In this document: positions 38,223 through 47,761 of the stretch, in pieces | Position numbering within the stretch: position 1 is the stretch's first letter | Layout of the letters: each line of letters opens with the position of its first letter | Translations under genes and position numbers: made by a program | The notes under the pieces: model-generated | Database searches by the model: none | What the model was told of the DNA's origin: nothing | What the model saw: the letters and a program-made list of their open reading frames with translations, nothing else | DNA from: Methylacidimicrobium sp. AP8 | GTDB lineage: Bacteria > Verrucomicrobiota > Verrucomicrobiia > Methylacidiphilales > Methylacidiphilaceae | Length of the DNA stretch: 64,000 bases | Assembly (NCBI RefSeq): GCF_903064525.1 | Contig: NZ_LR797830.1 | Coordinates: forward strand, 1,116,001-1,180,000 | Direction: 5' to 3'

Positions 38223-39231
38223 AATGACGCCTCATTTCCTGGACGATCCTGCTGTTCACATTCTGCATAACGGCTTCCCGCGCAATACGAATCGCGTTGC
38301 GAATGGCTTTCGGCGTAGAGGCTCCGTGGGCGATGATGCAGGTCCCGTTGATGCCAAGGAGGAGGGCACCCCCATATTCTTCGTAGCTCGACTTCCGCTT
38401 TACCGCGAGAAAGGCTCCACGAGCGAGGGAGGCTCCGAACATCCGGAGTGGGTTCCGGCCTAGCTCGGAGCGCAACCAGTGCATGACGGCCTTCGCGACA
38501 CTTTCGGCTGTTTTCAGTACTACATTGCCGACGAAGCCATCGCAAACAACGACATCCACCGGATTTTCGAAGAGATTGTGACCTTCTACGTTGCCACTGA
38601 AGCGGATGTCCGCCTGCGTCAAGAGCTTGAATGCTTGTTTCGTCAGCTCATTCCCTTTGACGTCTTCGGTCCCGATGCTGAGGAGTCCGACTCGCGGATT
38701 CGCGACGTGAAGGACCTCGCGCGAGTAGATGCTGCCCATGATAGCATAGCCGAGGAGGTGCGTGGGACCGGAGTCGATGTTGGCTCCGGAGTCGATGAGC
38801 ACAAACTGCTTCTGCTCGGTCGGAATGACTGTGGCGATCCCGGCGCGCTGAATTCCGGGGAGAGTTCGCAAAAGGATCGTAGCCGCGGCCACGACGGCTC
38901 CCGTATGGCCGGCAGATACGAGGGCATCGGCCTTGCCTTCTTTCACGAGCCGGACACAGTGGCTGATCGAGGAATCCCGCTTTTGCCGGACGCTCTCGAT
39001 TGCTTGCGCGTCCATCGGCACCACTTGGGTGGAATGGACAAACTCGACGCGATCCGCGAAAGGATGTCCGCCGTGGCGCCAGAAGGCTTCGGCAACCTGG
39101 TTCTGATCCCCTACAAGGAAGAGGTAGGTGTCGGGGTAGGCTCGAAGCGCCTCCAAGGCTCCCAATAAGGGGTTTTGCGGCGCGAAATCACCTCCCATTA
39201 CGTCTAAAGCGATCTTCATCGTCTTTAGCAC
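38182..39231 (-). CDS. plsX: Phosphate acyltransferase PlsX
   Basis: Makes acyl-phosphate for phospholipid synthesis, 349 residues. The family start IALDVMGGDFAP is intact, then GHTGAVVAAATILLRTLPGI, PTEQKQFVLIDSGANIDS and CDGFVGNVVLKTAES. The order rpmF-plsX-fabH is common in bacteria. The final residues overlap the fabH 5' end. Confidence 0.95.
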   Translation of the reverse strand: MLKTMKIALDVMGGDFAPQNPLLGALEALRAYPDTYLFLVGDQNQVAEAFWRHGGHPFADRVEFVHSTQVVPMDAQAIESVRQKRDSSISHCVRLVKEGKADALVSAGHTGAVVAAATILLRTLPGIQRAGIATVIPTEQKQFVLIDSGANIDSGPTHLLGYAIMGSIYSREVLHVANPRVGLLSIGTEDVKGNELTKQAFKLLTQADIRFSGNVEGHNLFENPVDVVVCDGFVGNVVLKTAESVAKAVMHWLRSELGRNPLRMFGASLARGAFLAVKRKSSYEEYGGALLLGINGTCIIAHGASTPKAIRNAIRIAREAVMQNVNSRIVQEMRRHCEAKSENTTASTV

Positions 39232-39237
39232 TGGCGA

Positions 39238-39423
39238 TCACGCTTCAGTTTTCTTGGTCAGAACTTGGCGGTCACGATAGCTGCCGGTGGCGGGATCTAC
39301 GCAATGGGGAAGGTGGAGGTTGCCTGTCTTCGGGTCCTTAAAAAGCCCCGGAGGCTTCCACCGGTTCGCCGCCTTTCGGGAACGAAGGCGGGCTTTGGAT
39401 GTCTTGCGCTTGGGAACTCCCAT
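39238..39423 (-). CDS. rpmF: 50S ribosomal protein L32
   Basis: 61 residues. The opening MGVPKRKTSKARLRSRKAANRWK is the standard L32 start, with a further HLPHCVDPATGSYRDRQVL end. Only one of the classic zinc cysteines is seen, so this is probably a zinc-independent (C-minus) form. Seven bases before plsX. Confidence 0.93.
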   Translation of the reverse strand: MGVPKRKTSKARLRSRKAANRWKPPGLFKDPKTGNLHLPHCVDPATGSYRDRQVLTKKTEA

Positions 39424-39509
39424 GTTGTCTCCTTTGTGAGCCTTCTGCGGAAAATCCGTAATCGACCGGTTCTGCTGCCGTCGTTTCGAATCGTTTCAGC
39501 CGGAGGGAA

Positions 39510-39959
39510 TCACCGATTCCACTGGAACCGTTCCAAGATCTCCCAAACGTCCTTGCCGTGGATCGACTCTTGTGTTTCGCCTTCGCTCCCCGCTCCGGTC
39601 CATTCGGCGAAACATCCCTCCTTACAGACGGCGATCATCGGAAGGGCCAACAGGATGTCTTCCCGGACAAAAGGTGTCAAGTCGATCCACAGAGGGAACG
39701 GAGGCCGGATGCGGACCTGGAAATCCGGCAGACGAACCGGCCAGCGCATCCAGCGGCAGCACCGGCCGCACTGGAGCTCCACGGCCGTCTCGACCAGTCC
39801 TCCACCGAAGATCAGATCGTCGATCAGGGTCAGCGAAAGGTCGACGACAATCGGCTCTTTCCCTCGGGCCGCCGGCTCCTCGAGGCCGAGGATCGCCGGT
39901 TGCAGGATCTCTTGCACGCGAAGCGGTTCTGCCGAAAGACTAGCCGTCTTGATTTTCAT
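39510..39959 (-). CDS. DUF177/YceD-family protein
   Basis: 149 residues from the ATG at 39959; a longer in-frame ORF starts at 40088. The conserved middle LVETAVELQCGRCCRWMRWPV is the DUF177 pattern, followed by ILLALPMIAVCKEGC. The CxxC and CxxxC pairs could bind zinc, as in other family members. YceD homologues are placed next to rpmF in many bacteria and help large-subunit rRNA accumulation. Confidence 0.8.
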   Translation of the reverse strand: MKIKTASLSAEPLRVQEILQPAILGLEEPAARGKEPIVVDLSLTLIDDLIFGGGLVETAVELQCGRCCRWMRWPVRLPDFQVRIRPPFPLWIDLTPFVREDILLALPMIAVCKEGCFAEWTGAGSEGETQESIHGKDVWEILERFQWNR

Positions 39960-40279
39960 GGGCCAAGTAAGCCCACGGCGATGCGCATTTCCACTAAAAA
40001 AACAAATAGCCGCACGCCCAGACTGGCATATACCCGGGGCAACCGTAAACTCCTGGCCGGAACGAACTTCGCCTGACGAATTTTTCAAACGCGCCGGGCT
40101 ATACGTTTGCCGGAACTCCGGTTATTCTCTACCAGGATCATGAAGGGAGCGTGCTCCGGCCCGGCTTATACGATCGAGCAAAGGGCAGGGGGCAAGCGCA
40201 GTCATCAGACGGTAGCTGCCGTCGCTTCGTCTCCCTTTTCATGCCCCATGGAAGAAAAACAGCGGCCGCCTGAATCACG

Positions 40280-40762
40280 ATGAAATGCCCAAAATGCGGA
40301 GCCTTGCGGGATCGGGTGATCGATTCCCGGCCGTTGCAGGAAGGTGCGATCATCCGACGGCGGCGCGTATGTCTCCAATGCGGCGCGCGCTTCACCACCT
40401 ATGAGGAGATCGAGAGGCTCGCCTTGCGGGTGCAAAAGCGTGACGGGAGCTTCGAGCTCTTCGATCGTCAAAAGATGATCCTCGGTATCGAGAAGGCGTG
40501 TGAAAAGCGTCCGATCAGCCTTAAGACGATCGAGGATCTCGTCGATCGCGTGATGGCCGAACTTGTCCAGGCTCACGGTCACGAGATCCCGTCGAGTGCC
40601 ATCGGCGAAAGGATTGTCGAAAAGCTGCGGACACTCGATGAGGTGGCGTACGTCCGTTTCGCTTCCGTCTACAGGAAGTTCCGAGACGCGAGCGACTTCG
40701 TCCATGCCGTCAAGAAATTGAATCGATCATCTCCGCAGTCGGAAACCTTGCCGCTGCTATGA
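40280..40762 (+). CDS. nrdR: Transcriptional repressor NrdR
   Basis: Zinc-ribbon/ATP-cone repressor of ribonucleotide reductase genes, 160 residues. The zinc ribbon uses CPKCG and CLQCG (residues 3-34). The ATP-cone begins about residue 49 with RVQKRDGSFELFDRQKMI. YVRFASVYRKFRDASDFV is the conserved end. No nrd genes are in the window. Confidence 0.95.
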   Translation: MKCPKCGALRDRVIDSRPLQEGAIIRRRRVCLQCGARFTTYEEIERLALRVQKRDGSFELFDRQKMILGIEKACEKRPISLKTIEDLVDRVMAELVQAHGHEIPSSAIGERIVEKLRTLDEVAYVRFASVYRKFRDASDFVHAVKKLNRSSPQSETLPLL

Positions 40763-40796
40763 GCCGTTCCCATCAGCCGCGCGCCCGGAATTTGCC

Positions 40797-41147
40797 ATGA
40801 AAAGCTTGTTCAGCCGCATCATCGATCGAGAGCTTCCTGCTCAGGTGATCTACGAAGACGACCATTGCATCGCGATTCACGACATCCATCCGGTCGCCCG
40901 CGTTCATGCCCTAGTGATTCCGAAGAAACCGATCCCACGTCTTTCCGAGGCCAAGCAAGAAGATCAGCAGCTGCTCGGACATCTGCTGCTCGCGGCCAAA
41001 ACCGTTGCCGCGCATCTGGGGATCGCGGAGACGGGCTTCCGATTGATCATCAACAACGGGAAAGACGCGGGAGAAAGCGTGCCGCATCTGCATCTCCACC
41101 TGCTGGGCGGAGAGCCCCTGGGCTGGAAGCACGGCGGTTCGAACTGA
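40797..41147 (+). CDS. HIT-family (HinT-like) nucleotide hydrolase
   Basis: 116 residues. Opens LFSRIIDRELPAQVIYEDDHCIAIHDIHPVARVH, typical of the HinT group. The active-site histidine triad is in VPHLHLHLLGG at about residues 98-108. Probable purine nucleoside phosphoramidase. Confidence 0.93.
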   Translation: MKSLFSRIIDRELPAQVIYEDDHCIAIHDIHPVARVHALVIPKKPIPRLSEAKQEDQQLLGHLLLAAKTVAAHLGIAETGFRLIINNGKDAGESVPHLHLHLLGGEPLGWKHGGSN

Positions 41148-41887
<740 letters not shown>

Positions 41888-42227
41888 GGCTATGGCCCCC
41901 TGCTCTGTCGCCTCGACGGAAACCGGTCGGTCTTTCCTCGTCCCGGCGGCGCTCGCCGGGCGGCCGGCCTGACCCATTCCCCTGGCAACGCATGTGAGTC
42001 ATGGAATGGGCTGCGCCGGCGGCGCGCCCGGTTTGCGGGAAACGGTTGGAACCATAGAGTGCGTAGCGGTTTAGATCTCTTTTGCGCGGGAAGGCGGTTC
42101 CGGCTTTGCTCCGGATGAGGGTCCCCGGCGCGAAAAAAGAGGACGGAAGCGGGGGCGCTGGCGCCCACGCCAACTCCGGTCCAGACAAAAAGGGAAAGCG
42201 ATTCAGAGGAGAAAGAGGGAGTCGTAT
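41888..42227. other. 340-bp intergenic region between glnB and glnA
   Basis: No ORF of its own. Contains an inverted pair CCATTCC/GGAATGG around 41975-42010 and a GCGCCGGCGGCGCG palindrome near 42013-42026; neither is followed by a T-run. The last 20 bases before glnA hold AGAGGAGAAAGAGGGAG as ribosome-binding region. A possible sigma-54 box was rejected because the spacing is one base too long. Confidence 0.45.
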
Positions 42228-43661
42228 ATGGCAGAAAAGTATAGGCGGTGCGCTTCGGGAGAGGAAGCGCTGGCATTCGGGCGGGAACACAATGTGCGCT
42301 TTGTCGATTTGAAGTTTTCCGATCTTCTCGGAACCTGGCAGCACTTTACCATGGGAATCAACGAGCTGGCGGTCGAAGCCTTCGAAGAAGGGGTCGGTTT
42401 CGACGGTTCCTCGATCCGGGGATGGCGGGGCATCCAGGAGTCGGACATGTTGGTCATGCCCGATCCGTACACGGCGTTCATCGACCCGTTCATCGCCGAA
42501 CCGACGTTGAGCTTCATCTGCTCGATTTCCGATCCGATCACGAGGCAGACGTATGTTCGCGATCCTCGCAGCATCGCGATTCGCGGCGAGGCGTATTTGA
42601 AGAGCACCGGCATCGCGGATACCGCCTTCTTCGGGCCGGAGGCCGAGTTCTTCATCTTCGACGACGTCCGCTACGACAACCAGGCCAACGGCGCTTTCTA
42701 CGAGGTCGATTCCGTCGAGGGAATCTGGAACACGGGTCGGGACGAGGAGCCGAACCTCGGCCATAAGATCCGGCACAAGGAAGGCTATTTTCCCGTCCCG
42801 CCGGCCGATACGCTCCAGGATGTACGCGACCAGATGGTTTTAGGCTTGGAGAGCCTCGGGGTCGCCGTGGAAAGACAGCATCACGAGGTGGCTACGGCGG
42901 GACAGGCGGAGATCGACATCCGCTTCAACACCCTGCTCCGGATCGGCGATGACATGATGATCTACAAGTATGTCGTCAAGAACGTCGCCCGCCGCTTCGG
43001 CAAGACCGTGACCTTCATGCCGAAGCCGCTTTTCGGCGACAACGGGTCGGGGATGCATACCCACCAGTCCCTTTGGAAGGACGGGAAGCCGCTCTTTGCG
43101 GGGAACCGCTACGCGGGGTTGAGCGAGCTTGCGCTGCACTACATCGGAGGCATCCTCAAGCATGCGCCGGCGCTGACCGCTATCACCAATCCGACGACCA
43201 ACAGCTATAAACGGCTCGTTCCCGGATTCGAGGCGCCCGTCAACCTCGCCTACTCGGCGCGGAACCGGAGTGCTTCGGTTCGGATTCCGATCTATTCTCC
43301 GAGCCCCAAGGCCAAGCGCATCGAGTTCCGCACCCCCGATCCGGCGGCCAACGTCTATTTGGCGTGCACGGCGATGATGATGGCGGGCTTGGACGGAATC
43401 CAGAATCGGATCGACCCGGGCGAGCCGCTGGAAAAGAACATCTACGAGCTTCCTCCCGAGGAGCTCAAGAATGTGCCGACCGTTCCCGACTCCCTGCGCG
43501 GCGCCATGGAGGCGCTCGAGAAGGATCACGAATTCCTGCTCAAGGGCGACGTCTTCACCAAGGACGTCATCGAGACCATCCTCGAGCTTCGGAAAAAAGA
43601 GTACGATATGCTGCGCCTCCGCCCGCATCCCATCGAATACCAGATGTATTACGACGTCTGA
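42228..43661 (+). CDS. glnA: Glutamine synthetase type I
   Basis: Ammonia assimilation, 477 residues. [35 protein letters not shown] (active-site His) and [15 protein letters not shown] mark the GSI core. KAKRIEFR is also present. The adenylylation Tyr sits in [11 protein letters not shown] near residue 405, so control by GlnE is possible. A strong terminator follows. Confidence 0.97.
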   Translation: MAEKYRRCASGEEALAFGREHNVRFVDLKFSDLLGTWQHFTMGINELAVEAFEEGVGFDGSSIRGWRGIQESDMLVMPDPYTAFIDPFIAEPTLSFICSISDPITRQTYVRDPRSIAIRGEAYLKSTGIADTAFFGPEAEFFIFDDVRYDNQANGAFYEVDSVEGIWNTGRDEEPNLGHKIRHKEGYFPVPPADTLQDVRDQMVLGLESLGVAVERQHHEVATAGQAEIDIRFNTLLRIGDDMMIYKYVVKNVARRFGKTVTFMPKPLFGDNGSGMHTHQSLWKDGKPLFAGNRYAGLSELALHYIGGILKHAPALTAITNPTTNSYKRLVPGFEAPVNLAYSARNRSASVRIPIYSPSPKAKRIEFRTPDPAANVYLACTAMMMAGLDGIQNRIDPGEPLEKNIYELPPEELKNVPTVPDSLRGAMEALEKDHEFLLKGDVFTKDVIETILELRKKEYDMLRLRPHPIEYQMYYDV

Positions 43662-43688
43662 GCCGTTTTCGGAGCGTTCAGGAAGGGG

Positions 43689-43730
43689 GAAGGCCGCGGG
43701 CAGCTTGCCGCGGCCTTCTTCCTTTTTATT
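43689..43730 (+). terminator. Rho-independent terminator after glnA
   Basis: An 11-bp perfect stem GAAGGCCGCGG / CCGCGGCCTTC with an 8-nt loop, followed by TTCCTTTTTATT. It lies about 27 bp after the glnA stop. Confidence 0.92.
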
Positions 43731-43740
43731 GCGGACCGAG

Positions 43741-43780
43741 CAAAAATGAGAAGAGCGGCACGGGAACCGCGCCGCTCTTC
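43741..43780 (-). terminator. Rho-independent terminator of the minus-strand PAP2/desulfurase-like operon
   Basis: On the minus strand a perfect 10-bp stem GAAGAGCGGC / GCCGCTCTTC is followed by TCATTTTTG. It lies about 50 bp past the PAP2 gene stop and faces the glnA terminator. Confidence 0.82.
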
Positions 43781-43828
43781 CGGGAATCGTTAGAGGAGGA
43801 AACAATTCGATCGAGGTACCTATTTTTT

Positions 43829-44632
43829 TTAACGCGACTGCCCGCGTTTCCGTTCAAGCCACGCATGCCGCGGAGAAGCCGGCGCGGGCTTCGGCCTGGG
43901 AGGAAGCCGCCCGAGGAGCAGCCGGCCGAACCCGATCCCCCATAGCGCGCCCCAGAGCGCGCCTACGGCGACATCCGACAGGTAGTGCTGCCGCAGCTCC
44001 ATGCGCGACCAGCAGACACCGGCGGCCAGCAGAGTCAAGGGAATGCCGATCTCCGGAACCAACGGGAGCACGGCGACCGCGCTCGCCGTCGACGAAGTCG
44101 CGTGGCCCGAGGGAAATCCCTGAAACATGTGGATGCCGACCGGGCCGTAGAAGCCATCGGGGAGATCGGTTCCCGGACGCGTTCTCCCGAACGAGACTTT
44201 CACCTCCGGAGCGCGTCCGAGCTGAAGGGCCGCAGCGGCCGCGGTGGCGTACGGCCGCGGGCGTCCGAAGGAAAAGCGGCAGGCATCCACGCTGAGCCCG
44301 GCGCAGGTAGCGGCGAGCAAGCTAGCCAAGGCAGCCGATCGAATCCGCCGGTTCCGTGCGAGCAAGCCGCCCGTAAAGAGGATCACCGAGACTAGGACGC
44401 TTCCGGGAAAGTAGTCTCCCCAGAAGCTGAACTGCTGCGCAGCTTGTTGGAAGAGAGGGTGATCGATCCGTTCCAAGGCCTGGTAAGCGGAAAAATCCAG
44501 GGGAAACGTGAGGAGAAAACCTGCAATCAAGAGTGCGGAGGCTACCAGAAGCCGCCCCCTCACCCGGTGTTCGGTTCCCGGAGCGGCGGCTCCGTCCTCT
44601 CTGCCTGCGGCCGGGCTCCGGGGCTCGTTCAT
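43829..44632 (-). CDS. PAP2-family membrane phosphatase
   Basis: 267 residues with about six hydrophobic segments. The phosphatase motifs are FGRPRPY (first motif, lacking the usual upstream Lys spacing), FPSGHATSS and SRMELRQHYLSD. Members dephosphorylate phosphatidate, undecaprenyl-pyrophosphate or related lipids; substrate not determinable here. It overlaps the upstream gene by 4 bp (ATGA). Confidence 0.88.
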   Translation of the reverse strand: MNEPRSPAAGREDGAAAPGTEHRVRGRLLVASALLIAGFLLTFPLDFSAYQALERIDHPLFQQAAQQFSFWGDYFPGSVLVSVILFTGGLLARNRRIRSAALASLLAATCAGLSVDACRFSFGRPRPYATAAAAALQLGRAPEVKVSFGRTRPGTDLPDGFYGPVGIHMFQGFPSGHATSSTASAVAVLPLVPEIGIPLTLLAAGVCWSRMELRQHYLSDVAVGALWGALWGIGFGRLLLGRLPPRPKPAPASPRHAWLERKRGQSR

Positions 44633-45834
44633 CGGCCGCCCTCGCCCGGGAAAGGCCGCGAAGCCAAACGCTCCTTCGCCAGCCGCCAGGCGGGCGAGAG
44701 CGATCGTAGCCGTTCGATGACCTTGGGATAGATTCGGCAGAAAAAGGCGACATCCGCTTCGGATGTCTCTCGGCTCAAGGTCAGCTGAACCGCCGAGCGG
44801 ATAAGTCTGGCCGGAACACCGATCGCCCGGAGGACATGGCTACCTCGCAACGATTTGCTGATGCAGCTCGGACCCGCGGCGATCGCCGCGCCCTGAAGAT
44901 CGCAGGCGAGCACCTGCGCCTCCCCCTCGACCCCCTCCGGACTCCAAGAGAGATGGTGCGGGAGCCGTTCTTCTCCGGGAGGCGGACCGTGCCAGTGGAG
45001 TGCGGGAATCTCGTCGCGGATCGCCTTCCAGAGAGTTTCGGCAAGGAGACGCAGGCGGGACACCGAGGGGCCCACGGTCCCGGACGCCAATTCCGCCGCC
45101 TTGCCCGCTCCGACGATTCCCGGAAGATTTTCGGTGCCGGCGCGCAGCCCCTTTTCTTGCGGCCCGCCATGAATCTGGGGCTCGAGGGCCACTTCTTCCC
45201 GTTTGTAGAGAGCCCCGACCCCGACCGGACCTCCGCACCCACGGAAATGCGCCGCGGCGAGCGACACCGATGTCTGAGAGAAATCCACCGGCGTCCAACC
45301 CACGGCCGCCGTAGCGTCGCAAAAGAGGGCTGTTCCTGCTTCCTCGCAGATCCGCCCGATTTGGGCGATCGGTTGGATCGTGCCCGTCTCCCCGTTGGCC
45401 CACTGGACGCAGACCAAGATGGTCCGAGGATCGAGTGCGGCGGCGACCGCGGCGGGGTCGACGCGGCCTTCCCGATCGACCGGGATCGATACGATCTCCG
45501 CCCCCTGTTCGCGCAGCCGATCGAGCGAGCGCAGGACCGCGGCGGATTCGATCGGTGCGCACAGAATACGGGCGCCCGGCTTTCGGTTGGCCTCGTAGAA
45601 GCCTTTGATGGCGAGATTGATCGCCTCGGTTCCTCCGGAGGTGAAGAAAATCTCGGCGGGAGCCGCTCCGAGCAAACCGGCCACCGCCTCCCGCGCCCGC
45701 TCCAAGGCTTCCCGCGCCCGCATGCCGGCGCTGTAAAGGCTCGTCGGGTTGCCGGGCTCCCGAAAAAAAGGGAGCATGGCCTCGATCACTTCAGGAAGGA
45801 CCGGGTTCGCAGCCGCTGAATCAAAGGAAATCAC
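44629..45834 (-). CDS. Cysteine-desulfurase-like (NifS/IscS fold) protein lacking catalytic residues
   Basis: 401 residues with a clear class-V aminotransferase/NifS fold: ISFDSAAANPVLPEV, GNPTSLYSAG, FTSGGTEAINLAIKG, NGETGTIQPI, GVGALYKR and GLRAGTENLPGIVG. But the PLP-binding Lys is replaced: the HK motif before GP.GVGALY reads H196-F197. The His that stacks on PLP is Ser97 (IESAAVL for IEHHAVL) and the Q of DAVQA is Ala176. A Cys remains in GPSCISKSLRG. It therefore looks like a pseudoenzyme. Coupled to the PAP2 gene. Confidence 0.85.
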   Translation of the reverse strand: MISFDSAAANPVLPEVIEAMLPFFREPGNPTSLYSAGMRAREALERAREAVAGLLGAAPAEIFFTSGGTEAINLAIKGFYEANRKPGARILCAPIESAAVLRSLDRLREQGAEIVSIPVDREGRVDPAAVAAALDPRTILVCVQWANGETGTIQPIAQIGRICEEAGTALFCDATAAVGWTPVDFSQTSVSLAAAHFRGCGGPVGVGALYKREEVALEPQIHGGPQEKGLRAGTENLPGIVGAGKAAELASGTVGPSVSRLRLLAETLWKAIRDEIPALHWHGPPPGEERLPHHLSWSPEGVEGEAQVLACDLQGAAIAAGPSCISKSLRGSHVLRAIGVPARLIRSAVQLTLSRETSEADVAFFCRIYPKVIERLRSLSPAWRLAKERLASRPFPGEGGR

Positions 45835-45871
45835 GCGTTGCTGCCGGAGGTCCCTTACGAGCCATCCAGTT

Positions 45872-46657
45872 CTAGGAAGCCCCCGAGTCCGCCGGCGCGA
45901 CCGAGGCGGATCCGGTCTCTACGGCGGAGGCGTAAATCGGACCAAACCAAGTGTCGACAAGGCATAGCCCGAAAAAGAGGGCAAAAGGAATCGTATAAAA
46001 AAGAGACATCAAAATAGCGTTCAACCCTCCGAGGAAAGCGGAAGCGATCAGGAAGTCGCCGCGATGTTTCCAAAAAATCCGTAAATTTTCCCGGTAATCG
46101 AGGGCGCAAGCGAACACCGACGCACCGTCAAGCCAGCGGCAACAGGCCACGGCGCAAAACGGCACCGCAAGCCAGCTTCCCAAAGGGACAAAAAGAGAAA
46201 GCAACTGTGGGGAAAGCCCCAAGAGCCGGATGAACAAGCCATGGCAGAAGGCGATCCAGAGGACGAGGGGCAAAAGCAACGTCGTGAGGGAAATCACAAA
46301 TTTGACCGCTCCCTCGCGGAGGTATTGTCCGAGAACGTGGAAATTCCATTCGGGTAGTTGCCTCCCGCCGAAGCGGGCCCGGCGGAGGACCTCGAAGGTG
46401 AAGCCCAAGGAGAACCAGAAGCTGGAGACGTTAACCGCCAGCAGGGAAACCGCCAGCGTTTTATGCTGGGCAAGCCAGCCGCCCGCCTTCGGGGCGAGCG
46501 ATAAGAGAATCGGGTTGATGAGAAGAAATCCGCCGAGGAATATCTTCGGAAACCAGAAGCGGTCGGCGAAGATCTTCGCGAATCCGGCGCGGATGTCACG
46601 GAAGAAATAACCGCTATCTCCTTGCTCCCGTGACAGATCGACCGCATGCCGATGCAT
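45872..46657 (-). CDS. Multi-pass membrane protein, DUF4013-like
   Basis: 261 residues from the chosen ATG at 46657; a longer ORF starts at 46720. Several hydrophobic stretches separated by short loops, for example FLGGFLLINPILLSL and VISLTTLLLPLVLWIAF, and a conserved GWLAQHKTLA-like region, match the DUF4013 pattern of four to six helices. No function is known. Confidence 0.6.
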   Translation of the reverse strand: MHRHAVDLSREQGDSGYFFRDIRAGFAKIFADRFWFPKIFLGGFLLINPILLSLAPKAGGWLAQHKTLAVSLLAVNVSSFWFSLGFTFEVLRRARFGGRQLPEWNFHVLGQYLREGAVKFVISLTTLLLPLVLWIAFCHGLFIRLLGLSPQLLSLFVPLGSWLAVPFCAVACCRWLDGASVFACALDYRENLRIFWKHRGDFLIASAFLGGLNAILMSLFYTIPFALFFGLCLVDTWFGPIYASAVETGSASVAPADSGAS

Positions 46658-46750
46658 CGAGTCCCCCTCCCTTCTCCAAGGGCATCGGAGAGATTGGTGC
46701 GGAACCGCACGCAGTGTCAAGCCGTTCGTGGCTTGATCGATCGATCGGCG

Positions 46751-47761
46751 TCAAGCGCCCGGTGGGCGGGCGGTTCCCTTCCACAGGCTTCGAAAGCTCT
46801 GTTCCAGCGGCCGGAGCCGGGACGCCGCTCGGCAAACCCGCTCCGCTCCCTCGAAGCCGAGCAGGCCGAAAAGGGTGCGATAGGCGCGGGAAGCCTTCGG
46901 CCCGCAAGGATAGACGAGGCCGCCCTTCTCGCGCTCCTGGTAGAGCCGTGCCGCCTCGCGCACGTCGTCCTTGGCGATTTCCCGAAGCACCCGGAAATAT
47001 CCTTGTGCCGCCGCTTCCCGCCGCGCGTCCGTCCAGAGGCCGCGTCTCTCGAGCCAGCGGGACATCCTGTCGAACAGGGAGAGCTCGGTCTGAAAAAGTT
47101 CCCGATGGTTGCGGTGGCACAACGACCCTTGCGACCAGTCCGCCCGATAGACCGCACCCGCCGTGGGCGTCCAAGCAAAGAGGAAATCCGCCTGGAGCGA
47201 TCGCAGATAAAGTTCGTTGTCTTCGGCGCAGCGAATGGAGCGGTTCCAGCCTCCGATGCGGGCCAGCGACTTCTTGCGCCAGAGCCCGGCGGCAACCTGC
47301 GGATTCTTGCGCTGAAACCAGCGGACGATCGGATCCGGGTCTCCTTCGTCCGGCGGCTGGCGGACCGGCAACGGCTTCCCCGCCTCCCACCGCTCCTCGA
47401 GCAGAGGAGAAAGGATGACGTCCGCATCCCGGCGGGAGCACTCGATCCACTGACGCTCGATCTTTTCGGGAAGGAGATAGTCATCGGCATCCAGGTACTG
47501 GATCCATTCCCCGCGGGCTTCCAGGAGGATGCGGTTTCTCGCTGCGGCTGCCCCCTGATTGGTTTGCCGGAGGATCGTCACCCGGTCGCGATATCGCTCC
47601 AGGATTTCCGGCGTCCGGTCCTTGGAGCCGTCGTCGACCACGATCACCTCCTCCGGAGGCCAGCTTTGGGCCAGGGCGCTTTCGATCGCCTGCGCGATAA
47701 AGCGGGCACCGTTGAAGACCGGGATTCCCACCGTGACCAGCGGCTTTTCGGGTTCGGACAT
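46751..47761 (-). CDS. Family 2 glycosyltransferase
   Basis: 336 residues. N-terminal GT-A fold: LVTVGIPVFNGARFIAQAIESALAQ, VIVVDDGSKDRTPEIL and YLDADDYLLPEKI (DxD-like metal site). IRCAEDNELYLR is the acceptor-side motif. The C-terminal 100 residues are helical and unassigned. It overlaps the upstream gene by one base (TGATG). A much longer in-frame ORF exists upstream but is a shadow. Confidence 0.9.
   Translation of the reverse strand: MSEPEKPLVTVGIPVFNGARFIAQAIESALAQSWPPEEVIVVDDGSKDRTPEILERYRDRVTILRQTNQGAAAARNRILLEARGEWIQYLDADDYLLPEKIERQWIECSRRDADVILSPLLEERWEAGKPLPVRQPPDEGDPDPIVRWFQRKNPQVAAGLWRKKSLARIGGWNRSIRCAEDNELYLRSLQADFLFAWTPTAGAVYRADWSQGSLCHRNHRELFQTELSLFDRMSRWLERRGLWTDARREAAAQGYFRVLREIAKDDVREAARLYQEREKGGLVYPCGPKASRAYRTLFGLLGFEGAERVCRAASRLRPLEQSFRSLWKGTARPPGA

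Noticed and set aside
42040-42065. Sigma-54 promoter before glnA (TTGGAACCATAGAGTGCG)
   Set aside because: The GG to GC spacing is one base longer than the strict sigma-54 spacing.
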